A DNA stretch of 64,000 nt from M3007 sp041736625. Its GTDB lineage: Bacteria; Bacteroidota; Bacteroidia; Chitinophagales; Saprospiraceae. The translations under genes and the position numbers were made by a program. The stretch spans positions 33,996 through 97,995 of the forward strand of contig JBGSTG010000142.1 of NCBI GenBank assembly GCA_041736625.1. The letters are read 5' to 3'. The notes beneath the pieces were generated by a model. The model had not been told where the DNA came from, made no database searches, and worked only from the letters and a program-made list of their open reading frames with translations. Positions 18,216 through 27,033 of this stretch are shown here, one piece after another (the stretch's first letter is position 1; each line of letters begins with the position of its first letter).

Positions 18216-19007
18216 ATGTTGTCTCCATTTCCCGGCATGAACCCCTGGCTTGAGGGGTACCTGTGGGCCGACCTGCACCACGAACTGGCCAGTAGTATCC
18301 GAAGACAACTGGCGCCGCAGGTAAAGCCAAAATATGTGGTGCGCATCGACACTTATGCCGTCCAGGATGTGGTTCGGGATGAAGAGGCAGGCATTTTTTA
18401 CCCGGATGCGGGGGTGTTAAAAAAACCTGACCCCGAAAACTTGCTGTCCGAGCCGCCAGCATCTTACGGTATGGTAACGCCGCCAACCCTGACATTTCCA
18501 ACGCAGCTGGCCGTTGAAGCCCGGATACCTGTGGTGGAAATCCGCGACAGAGGCAACAACCAACTGATCACGTCCATTGAGATCCTCTCGCCGGCCAACA
18601 AGCGCAATCCCGGCCTGGTACAATACCGGGAAAAAAGGGCAATGCTGTACGCCAACGGCGTTCACCTGCTCGAAATCGACCTTTTGCGCCGTGGACAGCG
18701 CCCGACCAACCATCCGGTCTTGCCCGAATGGGCGCATTACTTTGTGATGCTGGTGCGGGCCGACCAGACGCAAACTCAGGTTTGGGCGCTGACCGTGCGC
18801 GACGCTTTGCCCGTGCTGCCCGTTCCGCTGAAACAGCCCGACCCCGACATCCGACTGGATCTGGGCCGGGCGCTTTCCGATGCCGCCTCACCGGGCGATT
18901 ACCATGAGACGATCAACTACCGGGACGAACCGCCACCACCCGCTTTTCCCGAGGAAGACCGGAAGTGGTTGCAAACTGTATTGCAGGAAAAGAACTTGAT
19001 TCCCTGA
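18216..19007 (+). CDS. DUF4058 family protein
   Basis: A 263-residue protein that opens with MLSPFPGMNPWLEG, the signature start of DUF4058 proteins (common in cyanobacteria, Planctomycetes and some Bacteroidota). The central VVEIRDRGNNQLITSIEILSP region followed by a YREKRAMLYANGVHLLEIDLLR block resembles a nuclease-like core (E-x-K spacing), but catalysis is not established. No signal peptide. It stands alone between hemN and the GNAT/HTH pair. Function unknown. Confidence 0.8.
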   Translation: MLSPFPGMNPWLEGYLWADLHHELASSIRRQLAPQVKPKYVVRIDTYAVQDVVRDEEAGIFYPDAGVLKKPDPENLLSEPPASYGMVTPPTLTFPTQLAVEARIPVVEIRDRGNNQLITSIEILSPANKRNPGLVQYREKRAMLYANGVHLLEIDLLRRGQRPTNHPVLPEWAHYFVMLVRADQTQTQVWALTVRDALPVLPVPLKQPDPDIRLDLGRALSDAASPGDYHETINYRDEPPPPAFPEEDRKWLQTVLQEKNLIP

Positions 19008-19047
19008 TTTTGCCGTTTCCCCACACACTTCCCACTTGTTCAGTTAC

Positions 19048-19566
19048 TCAACCAAAAACCAAAGGGCGTTTTACATTTTTCCCTTCTGCCTCCCGGGTAG
19101 CCTGGTCAAACAGGATACCCGCTTCAATTTTTTTGGCGTGCAAATTCCACCAGTCTGTTGCCGAAATAAGGCCTCCGGAGTGCTTTTCCAGCCGGTAAAC
19201 CAGGGCTACATTCACATCCAACCGGTCGTTGAGTAACTGGCTTAGTTTGGTAGGGGGCAGGTTAATCTCCTGTGCGAAATCCTTCTGTTTTCGGTTCAGT
19301 ATGGTCAGGTATTTGCGGAGGAAAGCGCCGAAACTGTGCCGGTCTTCATATTTCCCATATTTCAAATAATCCTCGATTTGATATTTCAAACGCAGGATTT
19401 CTGCATAAAGCCGTTGATTTTCAGATGTTTTCCCCAAGCGAATCATGCGCAGACGCTTCATTTCGGCATCTGCCGCGACTTTTTCCGTTGCGGAAAGGCC
19501 ATGCGGATACACGCGCGTTGCAGCCAATTCCAAATCATCCGGTTTTTCCAATTTTTTATCTTTCAT
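19048..19566 (-). CDS. HTH (XRE-type) regulator, antitoxin-like partner of the GNAT gene
   Basis: A 172-residue protein. The N-terminal 75 residues are basic and helical (coiled-coil propensity). An XRE-type helix-turn-helix occupies about 82-135 (NRKQKDFAQEINLPPTKLSQ), followed by a short tail. Its start overlaps the end of the GNAT-like gene by 11 nt, so the two form a translationally coupled pair. By analogy with HigA and MqsA types it is the likely DNA-binding antitoxin and autorepressor; the perfect palindrome at the operon promoter is the probable operator. GC content is below that of the flanks. Confidence 0.7.
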   Translation of the reverse strand: MKDKKLEKPDDLELAATRVYPHGLSATEKVAADAEMKRLRMIRLGKTSENQRLYAEILRLKYQIEDYLKYGKYEDRHSFGAFLRKYLTILNRKQKDFAQEINLPPTKLSQLLNDRLDVNVALVYRLEKHSGGLISATDWWNLHAKKIEAGILFDQATREAEGKNVKRPLVFG

Positions 19567-20023
19567 CGTTCAAATATTGTTCGATCAATCGCTGCGAACG
19601 GTCTAAGTCCATGCCAAGATGCCTGCCGTACTGTTCAAATCCATACAGGGTTTGATAGTGGGCGGTCAGCCGCGTCTTTGGAATCAGTGAAATAAACCCG
19701 AAATAGCCCCTCAAAAAAGCCAACCGGCAGGCAAAAGCGATCAGACAGCCTGCGATACGTTCGTATAATTTCTTTTTACCCACATTTTCCCTGGAGCTTT
19801 CCAATAGAACGATTTCAATGCGGAGTTCATCGGGGATATCTTTTAACGCCATCAAACCGACTACTTCTTTTTCTTCCACCAACCAGAGCGCATAAAGTTC
19901 TGTATCGGCTAACTCCCGCCATTTGAAAATGAAGCGGTTCTGAACAAGCTTTAACTCTTCCGGAACAATCGGGCTGATTTCGGCCAAAACAGTTTCCCGC
20001 GTATGGCAGCGCACTAAATGCAT
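19556..20023 (-). CDS. GNAT-like protein, possible toxin
   Basis: A 155-residue protein, small enough for a GNAT-fold toxin. It shows an acyl-CoA-type core: ALWLVEEKEVVGLMAL (beta-strands 3-4), then ELRIEIVLLESSRENVGKKK (P-loop-like region), then an alpha-helix and LTAHYQTLYGFEQYG (the strand 6-7 tyrosine region common in GNATs). The frame extends to 20071, but ATG 20023 lies 4 nt after a TACTTTTG promoter element. It is the first gene of the pair, opposite to the usual antitoxin-first order of GNAT toxin operons. Toxicity is inferred from the arrangement only. Confidence 0.55.
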   Translation of the reverse strand: MHLVRCHTRETVLAEISPIVPEELKLVQNRFIFKWRELADTELYALWLVEEKEVVGLMALKDIPDELRIEIVLLESSRENVGKKKLYERIAGCLIAFACRLAFLRGYFGFISLIPKTRLTAHYQTLYGFEQYGRHLGMDLDRSQRLIEQYLNDER

Positions 20024-20027
20024 TGTG

Positions 20028-20035
20028 CAAAAGTA
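20028..20035 (-). promoter_or_regulatory. Bacteroidota -7 element TACTTTTG (leftward)
   Basis: An exact TAnnTTTG match read on the minus strand, 4 nt before ATG 20023, so a leaderless GNAT/HTH transcript is expected. Confidence 0.6.
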
Positions 20036-20039
20036 AATA

Positions 20040-20064
20040 AAATTTACAAATTTTGTAAATTTTA
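20040..20064. promoter_or_regulatory. Perfect 25-nt palindrome, putative operator of the GNAT/HTH pair
   Basis: Two 12-nt arms, AAAATTTACAAA and TTTGTAAATTTT, flank a single central T. The centre lies about 30 nt upstream of ATG 20023, over the expected -33 region, so a bound HTH dimer would block polymerase. The rest of the spacer to 20330 shows no gene; an imperfect hairpin CGGGCAT/ATGGCCCG lies near 20240-20258. Confidence 0.6.
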
Positions 20065-20330
20065 TTTTCAAAATTTAAGAACCGACTATCGTTACTTCAC
20101 AAACCGTCCCGAATATGGCGTACGGGCTTGAACCTTTTGGTTCAATCGCCCGGACTGTATTTTTGGGTCGCTAAAAAGCTGGGTGTGACGGTGTGGTGGG
20201 GACGGGTTGTGTGGATATGAGTTGTCTGCGTTGGCACTCCGGGCATGCTTATGGCCCGCCAAAGTAATGAGCTTCAAACTTAAAACCCCACCTCCCCACC
20301 CAAAGCCACCACCCAATCCCCAAAACCGCC

Positions 20331-20338
20331 TATCTTTC
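20331..20338 (+). promoter_or_regulatory. -7-like element TATCTTTC before kynureninase
   Basis: One base off the TAnnTTTG consensus and 4 nt before ATG 20343. Position matches the other leaderless promoters in the window. Confidence 0.4.
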
Positions 20339-20342
20339 CCCC

Positions 20343-21617
20343 ATGAATTTTGAATTCTCCCTCCCCTTTGCCCGCCGCATGGATCAGCAGGACGGGCTTG
20401 CCGGCTACCGGGATCGCTTTTTTTTCCCGCAGCACAACGGCTCCAACGTGTTGTACTGCTGCGGCAACTCCCTGGGGCTGCGTCCGCGCGGGGTAAAAAA
20501 GGCCCTCGTGCGCGAGCTGGACCACTGGGAAGAGTACGCCGTGGAGGGCCACTTTATGGGCGAGCAGCCGTGGATGCACTACCACAAGTTCCTCAAGCCC
20601 ATGGCGGCCCGGCTCGTGGGCGCGCACGAGGACGAGGTGGTGGTGATGAATACGCTCACCGTGAACCTGCACCTCATGATGGTGTCGTTCTACCGGCCCA
20701 CCCCCGAACGGTTCAAGATCATCATGGAGGCCGGCGCGTTTCCCAGCGACCAGTACGCGGTGGAGAGCCAGGTGCGTTTCCACGGGTTCCGGCCCGAAGA
20801 CGCCATCGTGGAGGTGTCGCCCCGCCCGGGCGAGGACACGCTGCGCACCGAAGACATCCTGCGCGTCATCGGGGAGGAAGGCCCCCGTACCGCGCTCGTG
20901 CTGTTTGCCGGCGTGAACTACTACACCGGGCAGCTGTACGACATGGCCGCCATCGCGCAGGCCGGACACGCACAGGGCGCCCGCGTTGGCTTTGATCTGG
21001 CGCACGCGGCCGGCAACGTGCCCCTGCGCCTCCATGACTGGGGGCCCGATTTCGCCGTGTGGTGCAGCTACAAGTACCTCAACGCCGGCCCCGGCGGCCC
21101 CTCCGGCGTGTTTGTGCACGAACGCCACGCCAACAACCCGGAACTGCCGCGCTTCGCCGGCTGGTGGGGGCACGACGAGGCCGTGCGCTTCCGCATGGAA
21201 AAAGGCTTCGTGCCCATGCGCGGCGCCGACGGCTGGCAGCTCAGCAACGCACAGATTTTCGCCATGGCCGCACACATGGCCGGCCTGCGCGTTTTTGATG
21301 AGGTGGGTATGGACAGGCTGCGCGAAAAAAGCGTTTCTTTGACCGGCTTTCTGGCCTTTGTCCTCAATACCGTTGACCCCGGACAACAACACTACCGCAT
21401 CATCACCCCGACCGACCCCGACGCGCGCGGCTGCCAGATATCCCTGCTCACCAACGCTGGCGGGCGCAAGTTGTTCGACTACCTCACTGAGCACGGCGTG
21501 GTGGCCGACTGGCGCGAACCCAACGTAATCCGCTTCGCCCCCGTGCCGCTGTACAATACCTTTGAAGATGTGTACCGGCTGGGAAAACTGATGGAAGAGG
21601 GCGTGGGCGCGCGTTAA
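20343..21617 (+). CDS. kynU: Kynureninase
   Basis: A PLP-dependent fold-type I hydrolase of 424 residues that cleaves kynurenine or 3-hydroxykynurenine to anthranilate or 3-hydroxyanthranilate plus alanine. Recognisable segments: YCCGNSLGLRPRG (substrate region), VVMNTLTVNLHLMM, the Asp in GFDLAHAAGNVPL that contacts the pyridine nitrogen, and the PLP lysine in WCSYKYLNAGPGG. No other kynurenine-pathway gene lies nearby; the next gene is an SPFH protein. Confidence 0.93.
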   Translation: MNFEFSLPFARRMDQQDGLAGYRDRFFFPQHNGSNVLYCCGNSLGLRPRGVKKALVRELDHWEEYAVEGHFMGEQPWMHYHKFLKPMAARLVGAHEDEVVVMNTLTVNLHLMMVSFYRPTPERFKIIMEAGAFPSDQYAVESQVRFHGFRPEDAIVEVSPRPGEDTLRTEDILRVIGEEGPRTALVLFAGVNYYTGQLYDMAAIAQAGHAQGARVGFDLAHAAGNVPLRLHDWGPDFAVWCSYKYLNAGPGGPSGVFVHERHANNPELPRFAGWWGHDEAVRFRMEKGFVPMRGADGWQLSNAQIFAMAAHMAGLRVFDEVGMDRLREKSVSLTGFLAFVLNTVDPGQQHYRIITPTDPDARGCQISLLTNAGGRKLFDYLTEHGVVADWREPNVIRFAPVPLYNTFEDVYRLGKLMEEGVGAR

Positions 21618-21660
21618 CCGGTAAGTGTTTTTGGAATAGACAACAACTCAACTGCATCCG

Positions 21661-22578
21661 ATGGACTTTCTTTACATCCTCATCGTTCTCGCCGTGCTGG
21701 TCTTTTTCAGCATCGTCACCGTCCGGCAGGGCATGGTGGCCGTCACCACCATCTTCGGCAAGTACAGCCGCACGCTGTACCCGGGCCTGAACTTCCGCAT
21801 TCCGTTCATCGAGGCGATCAACAAGCGCATCTCCATCCAGAACCGCGCGGTGGAGCTGGGCTTTCAGGCCGTTACGGTGGATCAGGCGACGGTGAATTTT
21901 ACCGCCCTGTTGCTGTTTTCGGTCATGGACTCCCGGGAGGAGACCATCAAAAATGTGGCGTTCAAGTTTGTAGACGACAAGAACTTCATGTCTGCCCTCA
22001 CCCGTGTGGTCGAAGGCAGCATCCGCTCCTTCGTGGCCAACAAGCGCCAGCAGGAGGTGCTGAGCCTGCGCCGCGAGATCACCGAGGCCGTCAAGGCCAA
22101 CATCGACCAGATGCTGGCGGAGTGGGGCTTCCACCTGATCGACCTCCAGATCAACGACATCACCTTCGACGAGGAGGTGATGCGCTCCATGGCCAAGATC
22201 GTGGCTTCGAACAACATGAAAGCGGCCGCCGAGAACGAGGGACAGGCCCTGCTCATCACCAAAACCAAGGCCGCCGAAGCCGAGGGCAACGCCATCAAAA
22301 TTGCGGCCGAGGCCGAGCGCGAAGCGGCCCGCATGCGGGGCCAGGCAGTCGCCCTCTTCCGCGAAGAGGTGGCAAAAGGCATGAGCCAGGCGGCGCGCGA
22401 GATGAACCAGGCTAATCTGGATACCTCGGTGATTCTGTTCTCGATGTGGACCGAGGCGATTAAAAACTTCTCCGAAGCCGGAAAGGGCAACGTCATTTTC
22501 CTCGACGGTTCGGTGGAGGGCATGCAGAAGACGTTCCGGGAGATGATGGCGCTGAACCAGTTGGATTTGAAGGGGTAG
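21661..22578 (+). CDS. SPFH/Band 7 membrane protein (stomatin-like)
   Basis: A 305-residue protein with one N-terminal membrane helix (about 3-24), an SPFH domain at about 25-190 (VAVTTIFGKYSRTLYPGLNFRIPF), and an Ala/Glu-rich coiled coil at 185-245 (KAAEAEGNAIKIAAEAERE). Such proteins form ring oligomers on the inner membrane and organise microdomains or control proteases such as FtsH. No NfeD-type partner is adjacent. Confidence 0.87.
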   Translation: MDFLYILIVLAVLVFFSIVTVRQGMVAVTTIFGKYSRTLYPGLNFRIPFIEAINKRISIQNRAVELGFQAVTVDQATVNFTALLLFSVMDSREETIKNVAFKFVDDKNFMSALTRVVEGSIRSFVANKRQQEVLSLRREITEAVKANIDQMLAEWGFHLIDLQINDITFDEEVMRSMAKIVASNNMKAAAENEGQALLITKTKAAEAEGNAIKIAAEAEREAARMRGQAVALFREEVAKGMSQAAREMNQANLDTSVILFSMWTEAIKNFSEAGKGNVIFLDGSVEGMQKTFREMMALNQLDLKG

Positions 22579-22667
22579 ATAGGGTTAAGCAGCCGGTTAC
22601 GTGTGGAGACAACGCGCTGCCAGGGACTTCATTTCATTAAAAAACAGAGGTTTTACGTCATTCTAAC

Positions 22668-22675
22668 TACCTTGG
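22668..22675 (+). promoter_or_regulatory. -7-like element TACCTTGG
   Basis: One base off TAnnTTTG and the same octamer as at nadK (11960). It lies 34 nt before the TTG start of the large secreted protein. Confidence 0.35.
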
Positions 22676-22709
22676 TGGTCTGCTATTCCACTCATTAAAG
22701 TCAATTCCA

Positions 22710-25700
22710 TTGAGAAATCACCTGCTGCTCGCCCTGCTCGCCTGCTGTTTCAGCCTGTGGGCCAACGCCCAAGACACCCTCAAAGTCCAAACCTTCACTT
22801 GGGCCGACAACCACCGGGTCGACACCTTTGACTTCCCGGACAACCCCGGGCAGACCTACCGCAAGATTCTCATGATTTACAACATGCGCTGCCATGGCGC
22901 CGCCGTTGGTAGCGGTAGCGGCGGTCCCGGTTGCTGGGAGTGGGACTACAGTTGCAATACCTTTATCACCGACCCGACGCGCACGGACTCCACGCGCACC
23001 GAGTCGCCCAACTACGTCATCTCGAACTTTTCCGGCGCCAGTTTCCCGTACAGCCTGACGCCGACCTACAATTACGTCCGGTTTACCCAACACCAGGCCC
23101 AACTGGTGCCCGGCAGCAACGCGTCGGAAGCTGTTTTTACGGGCCCCGGGCCCGATGCCGCCCTGGCGCCGAACGGCAAAACCTTCCGTTATCAGGCGAT
23201 CCTGCCGGCAGCCGCCCTGATCGGCGGCGGGCTGGCCACCGGACCGGTTTACGGCCTGCGCCTGGGCCTCGAGCAGGCCGGGGGCACGGTCGGCTTTTTT
23301 AAGATCCGTTTGAAAAACACCACACAGTCGATGGTGGGCGACCTGCCCGACGAGACGGGCCTGCTGGAGGTCTACCACCGGAACACCGACTTCAGTGCCG
23401 GCGGCGACGTGCTGTTCCCTTTCTACCAACCGTTTGCCTGGACGGGCGGAAATGTGCTGTTGGACATCTCCTTTACCACGCCCGATGCTTCGGATGCGCC
23501 CGTTTTCCGCTTTTTCGAGGCGCCGGTCAACACCGTCGGGCTGGTCTCTTCGCCGGGTAGCCCCGAAAACACCCTGTTGTTTGACGGCGCCTGCGCGATG
23601 GACGTGCCGGCGTCCGCATTTCAATCCGTGCAAAACGAAATCACCATTTCCTTCTGGGCTTTCGGCAACGCCGCTGCACTGCCCGCCGCCACCCACCTGC
23701 TGGAGGGCAAAGACGCCAGCGGCAACCGGCAGGCCACCGTGCACCTGCCCTGGAGCAACGGCGAGGTTTTCTGGGATTGCGGCAACGACGGCACCGGCTA
23801 CGACCGCATCAGCAAGGCCGCCGCTGCCACCGAATACGAAGGTCAATGGAACCACTGGGCCTTTACCAAAAATGCCGCCACCGGAGAGATGAAAATCTTC
23901 CTCAACGGCCAGCTCTGGCATTCGGCTGCGGGGAAAACCAAGCCCATCGACATCCGTTCCTTTCGAATCGGCAAATCACTGACCAACGCGAACCCTTATT
24001 TCGGCCTGTTGGACGAGGTGCAGGTGTGGGACAAGGCCCTGGACGCGGCAACCATTCAAAACTGGATGTCGAAAAAAGTGGACAACACCCACCCCTTTTA
24101 CGACCGCCTGACCGCCTATTACCCGCTCAACGAGGGCAGCGGAACGGTGGCATCCGACGCATCCGCCAAGGCCAACCACGCCGTCGTATTGTTGCCGCAC
24201 TGGGAGCAGGTGCGCGGCAGCCGCCTCTTCCATAATTTTTCAAAAACCGACCTGTGGCCCCGCGCGGTTTTGCTGCAGGGCGATTATACCATTGCCGACC
24301 TGACGGTCGCCGTGCTCGACTCCGCCGCCAGCCCCCTGCACCAGGTCGTGCAGTATGGTGTGGACGGCACCACGCTGACGCCCGTGGATACCCAGTTCGT
24401 GTACCCTGCCGGCCAGCGTCCGGTGTTCGATGAGTCGGGTGTTCAGGTGGACTCGATCGCCGCGCCTGCCGACGGAACGATTCAGGTTGAGCCGCTGGTG
24501 CACTACACCAAACGGCAGGCAAAATTTGAAATACTGTCCCTCGTGACCCCCTACGGCAACGGACTCGACCTGGGACAGAACGGCAAAACGTTCACGTTTG
24601 ACGTGACCGACTTCGCGCCTGTGCTCAAAGGCAAACGGCGTATGTCGATCGAGTTTGGCGGCGAAAACCAGGAGGAGCTCGACATCCAGTTCTGGTACAT
24701 CACCGGAACGCCGGAACGCCCGGTGCTCGACATCCAGCCCATCTGGCCCCAGGCGCGCGGCGGATTTGCCGAGATACAGTCCGACAGGCGCTTCGAGCCG
24801 CGCCAGGTGCCGCTGCGTGCCGATGCCGCGCATTTCAAAATCCGGTCGGCCATCACCGGCCACGAACAAAACGGTGAGTTCGAACCGCGCGAACACTACA
24901 TCAACATCAACGGCGGCCCGCAGGAGTTTACCTACAACGTGTGGAAGGCGTGCAGTTTCAACCCCATCTACCCACAAGGGGGCACCTGGATATTCGACCG
25001 CGCGGGCTGGTGCCCGGGCATGGCCACCGATGTGCATTCATTTTCGCTCGACGGCATCGCGCAGCCCGGCCAAACCGTGGAGATCGATTATGGCGTGAAC
25101 GGCCCCAATATGACCGCTGCCAACTATCTGGTGAACAACCTGCTCGTCAGCTACGGCGCCTACACGGCGCAGGTAGACGCCTCGCTGGAAGCCATCGTGC
25201 GGCCCAACCTGAATCAGGTGGAGTACGCCCGGCTCAATCCCGCGTGCAACACGCCCATGGTGCGGGTAAAAAACAGCGGCGCACAGCCCATTCAGGCAAT
25301 CACCCTGGAATACTACGTGTCCCCGGCCGACGTGCGAACGCACACCTGGACCGGCAACCTGGCGCCCCAGGCCACGGTGGATGTGACCCTGCCGTCGCCC
25401 GCGGTGGATTACTGGCAAGCCGGCAACACGTTCACCGCCCGCATCACCGGCGTGAACGGGGCACCCGACGGCAATGCAGACAACGATCGCGCGCAGAGCG
25501 CCTACGCACCGCCCAAGGAGTTCACCTTCGCCCAGACCGTGCAGCTGCGCGTGCGTACCAACGCCACCGGCGACGATTATGCCTACCGCGTAAAAGACGG
25601 TTCGGGCGCCTTGCTGATCGAGCGCGACAACCTGGCCGCCAACACCACCTACAACGACGACCTCGCTTTTCCGCCCGGCTGCTACTCGCTTGAGTTCGAC

Positions 25701-26141
25701 GACGCCGGACAGGACGGGCTTTCTTTCTGGTTTTTCCCCAACAACGGCAACGGTACGCTGACTTTCCAGCGCCTGCTGCCCAACGGCAGTTCCATCACCG
25801 TTCATTCGCTCAACCCGGACTTTGGCGCGGGCGTCCGCTTCGACTTTGTGCTCAACCCGCCGACCGACGCCCCGGGTATTCCCGACAAGCTGCAACTCTT
25901 CAGCGCCTACCCCAATCCGGCGCGCGATGTGCTGAACATCGACCTGATGGGCTTTGAGGGAACCGTGTTATCGCTTCGCCTTGTCGACCTGCTCGGACGA
26001 ACGATGCAGGAGCACACACACGCCTGTGTCTCGGAAAACGAGACCGCGCGACTGGATGTGGGCGCCCTGGCGCCGGGCATGTACCTGCTGGAGGTGACGG
26101 ACGGAAAAAGGAACTGGGTGCGGCAGGTGGTGCTGGAGTGA
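22710..26141 (+). CDS. Secreted PNGase-F-like protein with LamG domain and T9SS tail
   Basis: A 1143-residue protein with a signal peptide (1-20, ending WANAQ). TTG 22710 is used as start because no ATG lies upstream in frame and this start keeps the signal peptide intact. Residues about 25-280 and 500-840 recall the two jelly-roll domains of peptide-N-glycosidase F, including TFTWAD, a DTFDFPD start, and the GCWEWDYSCNTFI segment. A LamG/concanavalin-like domain at about 285-455 separates them (FDGA, ITISFWAFG, GQWNHWAFTK, GLLDEVQVWDKAL). The C-terminal 80 residues are a type IX sorting domain (AYPNPARDVLNI to the end). Likely secreted or surface-bound deglycosylation or glycan binding; activity is inferred. 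Confidence 0.75.
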   Translation: MRNHLLLALLACCFSLWANAQDTLKVQTFTWADNHRVDTFDFPDNPGQTYRKILMIYNMRCHGAAVGSGSGGPGCWEWDYSCNTFITDPTRTDSTRTESPNYVISNFSGASFPYSLTPTYNYVRFTQHQAQLVPGSNASEAVFTGPGPDAALAPNGKTFRYQAILPAAALIGGGLATGPVYGLRLGLEQAGGTVGFFKIRLKNTTQSMVGDLPDETGLLEVYHRNTDFSAGGDVLFPFYQPFAWTGGNVLLDISFTTPDASDAPVFRFFEAPVNTVGLVSSPGSPENTLLFDGACAMDVPASAFQSVQNEITISFWAFGNAAALPAATHLLEGKDASGNRQATVHLPWSNGEVFWDCGNDGTGYDRISKAAAATEYEGQWNHWAFTKNAATGEMKIFLNGQLWHSAAGKTKPIDIRSFRIGKSLTNANPYFGLLDEVQVWDKALDAATIQNWMSKKVDNTHPFYDRLTAYYPLNEGSGTVASDASAKANHAVVLLPHWEQVRGSRLFHNFSKTDLWPRAVLLQGDYTIADLTVAVLDSAASPLHQVVQYGVDGTTLTPVDTQFVYPAGQRPVFDESGVQVDSIAAPADGTIQVEPLVHYTKRQAKFEILSLVTPYGNGLDLGQNGKTFTFDVTDFAPVLKGKRRMSIEFGGENQEELDIQFWYITGTPERPVLDIQPIWPQARGGFAEIQSDRRFEPRQVPLRADAAHFKIRSAITGHEQNGEFEPREHYININGGPQEFTYNVWKACSFNPIYPQGGTWIFDRAGWCPGMATDVHSFSLDGIAQPGQTVEIDYGVNGPNMTAANYLVNNLLVSYGAYTAQVDASLEAIVRPNLNQVEYARLNPACNTPMVRVKNSGAQPIQAITLEYYVSPADVRTHTWTGNLAPQATVDVTLPSPAVDYWQAGNTFTARITGVNGAPDGNADNDRAQSAYAPPKEFTFAQTVQLRVRTNATGDDYAYRVKDGSGALLIERDNLAANTTYNDDLAFPPGCYSLEFDDAGQDGLSFWFFPNNGNGTLTFQRLLPNGSSITVHSLNPDFGAGVRFDFVLNPPTDAPGIPDKLQLFSAYPNPARDVLNIDLMGFEGTVLSLRLVDLLGRTMQEHTHACVSENETARLDVGALAPGMYLLEVTDGKRNWVRQVVLE

Positions 26142-26164
26142 GCCTGAATTTTTTACAAACGAAG

Positions 26165-26896
26165 TCAACCTTCTTCCACCACGGCGCCCGACCAGAAGAC
26201 CGACGCCAGTACGTACACCACCACCACCGCGCACAGCGCCAGCTCGCGCAGTGGGTACACAAGCAGTACGAAAAGGGCCAAAAACGCCGGCGCCCGCCAC
26301 CACGACCGCCCGCTGAATTTGAGCCCGAACAGGGGCAGTTCGGCGTTCATCAGCACGCAGAGCAGGGCGATCAGCGCGTACAGCACCGGCACATGCAGCA
26401 GCACGGCGTTGATGCCGAAGCGGTTGTGCCCGGAGGCCAGTGCCAGGCCGAGCACGAATACGGTGGTGGCCGGCGTGGTGAGGCCGATGAAGTAGTGCGC
26501 CTGCCGGGTGTCGAGGTTGAATCGGCCCAGGCGCAGGGCGGCGAAGGCCGAAAGGACAAACGCAGGCAGGGCGGTGGTGCAAATGGCCGGACGGATGTTG
26601 TTGGGCGGGTACAGTTCCCAGGCGTCCGGACAAGCCACCTGAGCCAGCATGTGGTAAAACAGGGCGCCGGGGACGAAACCGAAGCTGATCACGTCGGCCA
26701 GCGAGTCCAGCTCCTTGCCCAGCGGGGAGGCCACGCCCAGGGCCCGGGCAGCCAGTCCGTCGGCGTAGTCCAGCGCAAAGCTGCCCAGCGTGAAAAGCGC
26801 CGCTTCGGGCGCCCTTCCGTTCAGGATAAACAACACGGCGCAGCAGCCGCAGAACAGGTTGGCGAGGGTCAGGGTATTGGGCAGATGGCGGATCAT
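26165..26896 (-). CDS. pssA: CDP-diacylglycerol-serine O-phosphatidyltransferase
   Basis: A 243-residue integral membrane enzyme that makes phosphatidylserine, precursor of phosphatidylethanolamine. The CDP-alcohol phosphotransferase signature is complete: D-x2-D-G-x2-A-R-x8-G-x3-D-x3-D, starting DYADGLAARALG near residue 43 and ending KELDSLAD. The N-terminal NTLTLANLFCGCCA is typical of PssA. A TACTTTTA element (26908-26901, minus strand) precedes the ATG by 4 nt. Confidence 0.92.
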   Translation of the reverse strand: MIRHLPNTLTLANLFCGCCAVLFILNGRAPEAALFTLGSFALDYADGLAARALGVASPLGKELDSLADVISFGFVPGALFYHMLAQVACPDAWELYPPNNIRPAICTTALPAFVLSAFAALRLGRFNLDTRQAHYFIGLTTPATTVFVLGLALASGHNRFGINAVLLHVPVLYALIALLCVLMNAELPLFGLKFSGRSWWRAPAFLALFVLLVYPLRELALCAVVVVYVLASVFWSGAVVEEG

Positions 26897-27033
26897 GGGT
26901 TAAAAGTACGGTTTTTGCTATTTTAAGAAAAATTTGACATTTGCGCCGGCCAACATTTTACCCCATTTTGGCGTCTAATGAAGAGTAATCCCTCCTTGCG
27001 GTGTCCCTGTATTTTCTACACCAGTAACCAACC

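Noticed and set aside
20280..21494. 404-codon frame antisense to kynureninase
   Set aside because: His/Gly/Val-rich composition typical of a reverse-frame shadow; kynU on the other strand has all active-site motifs.
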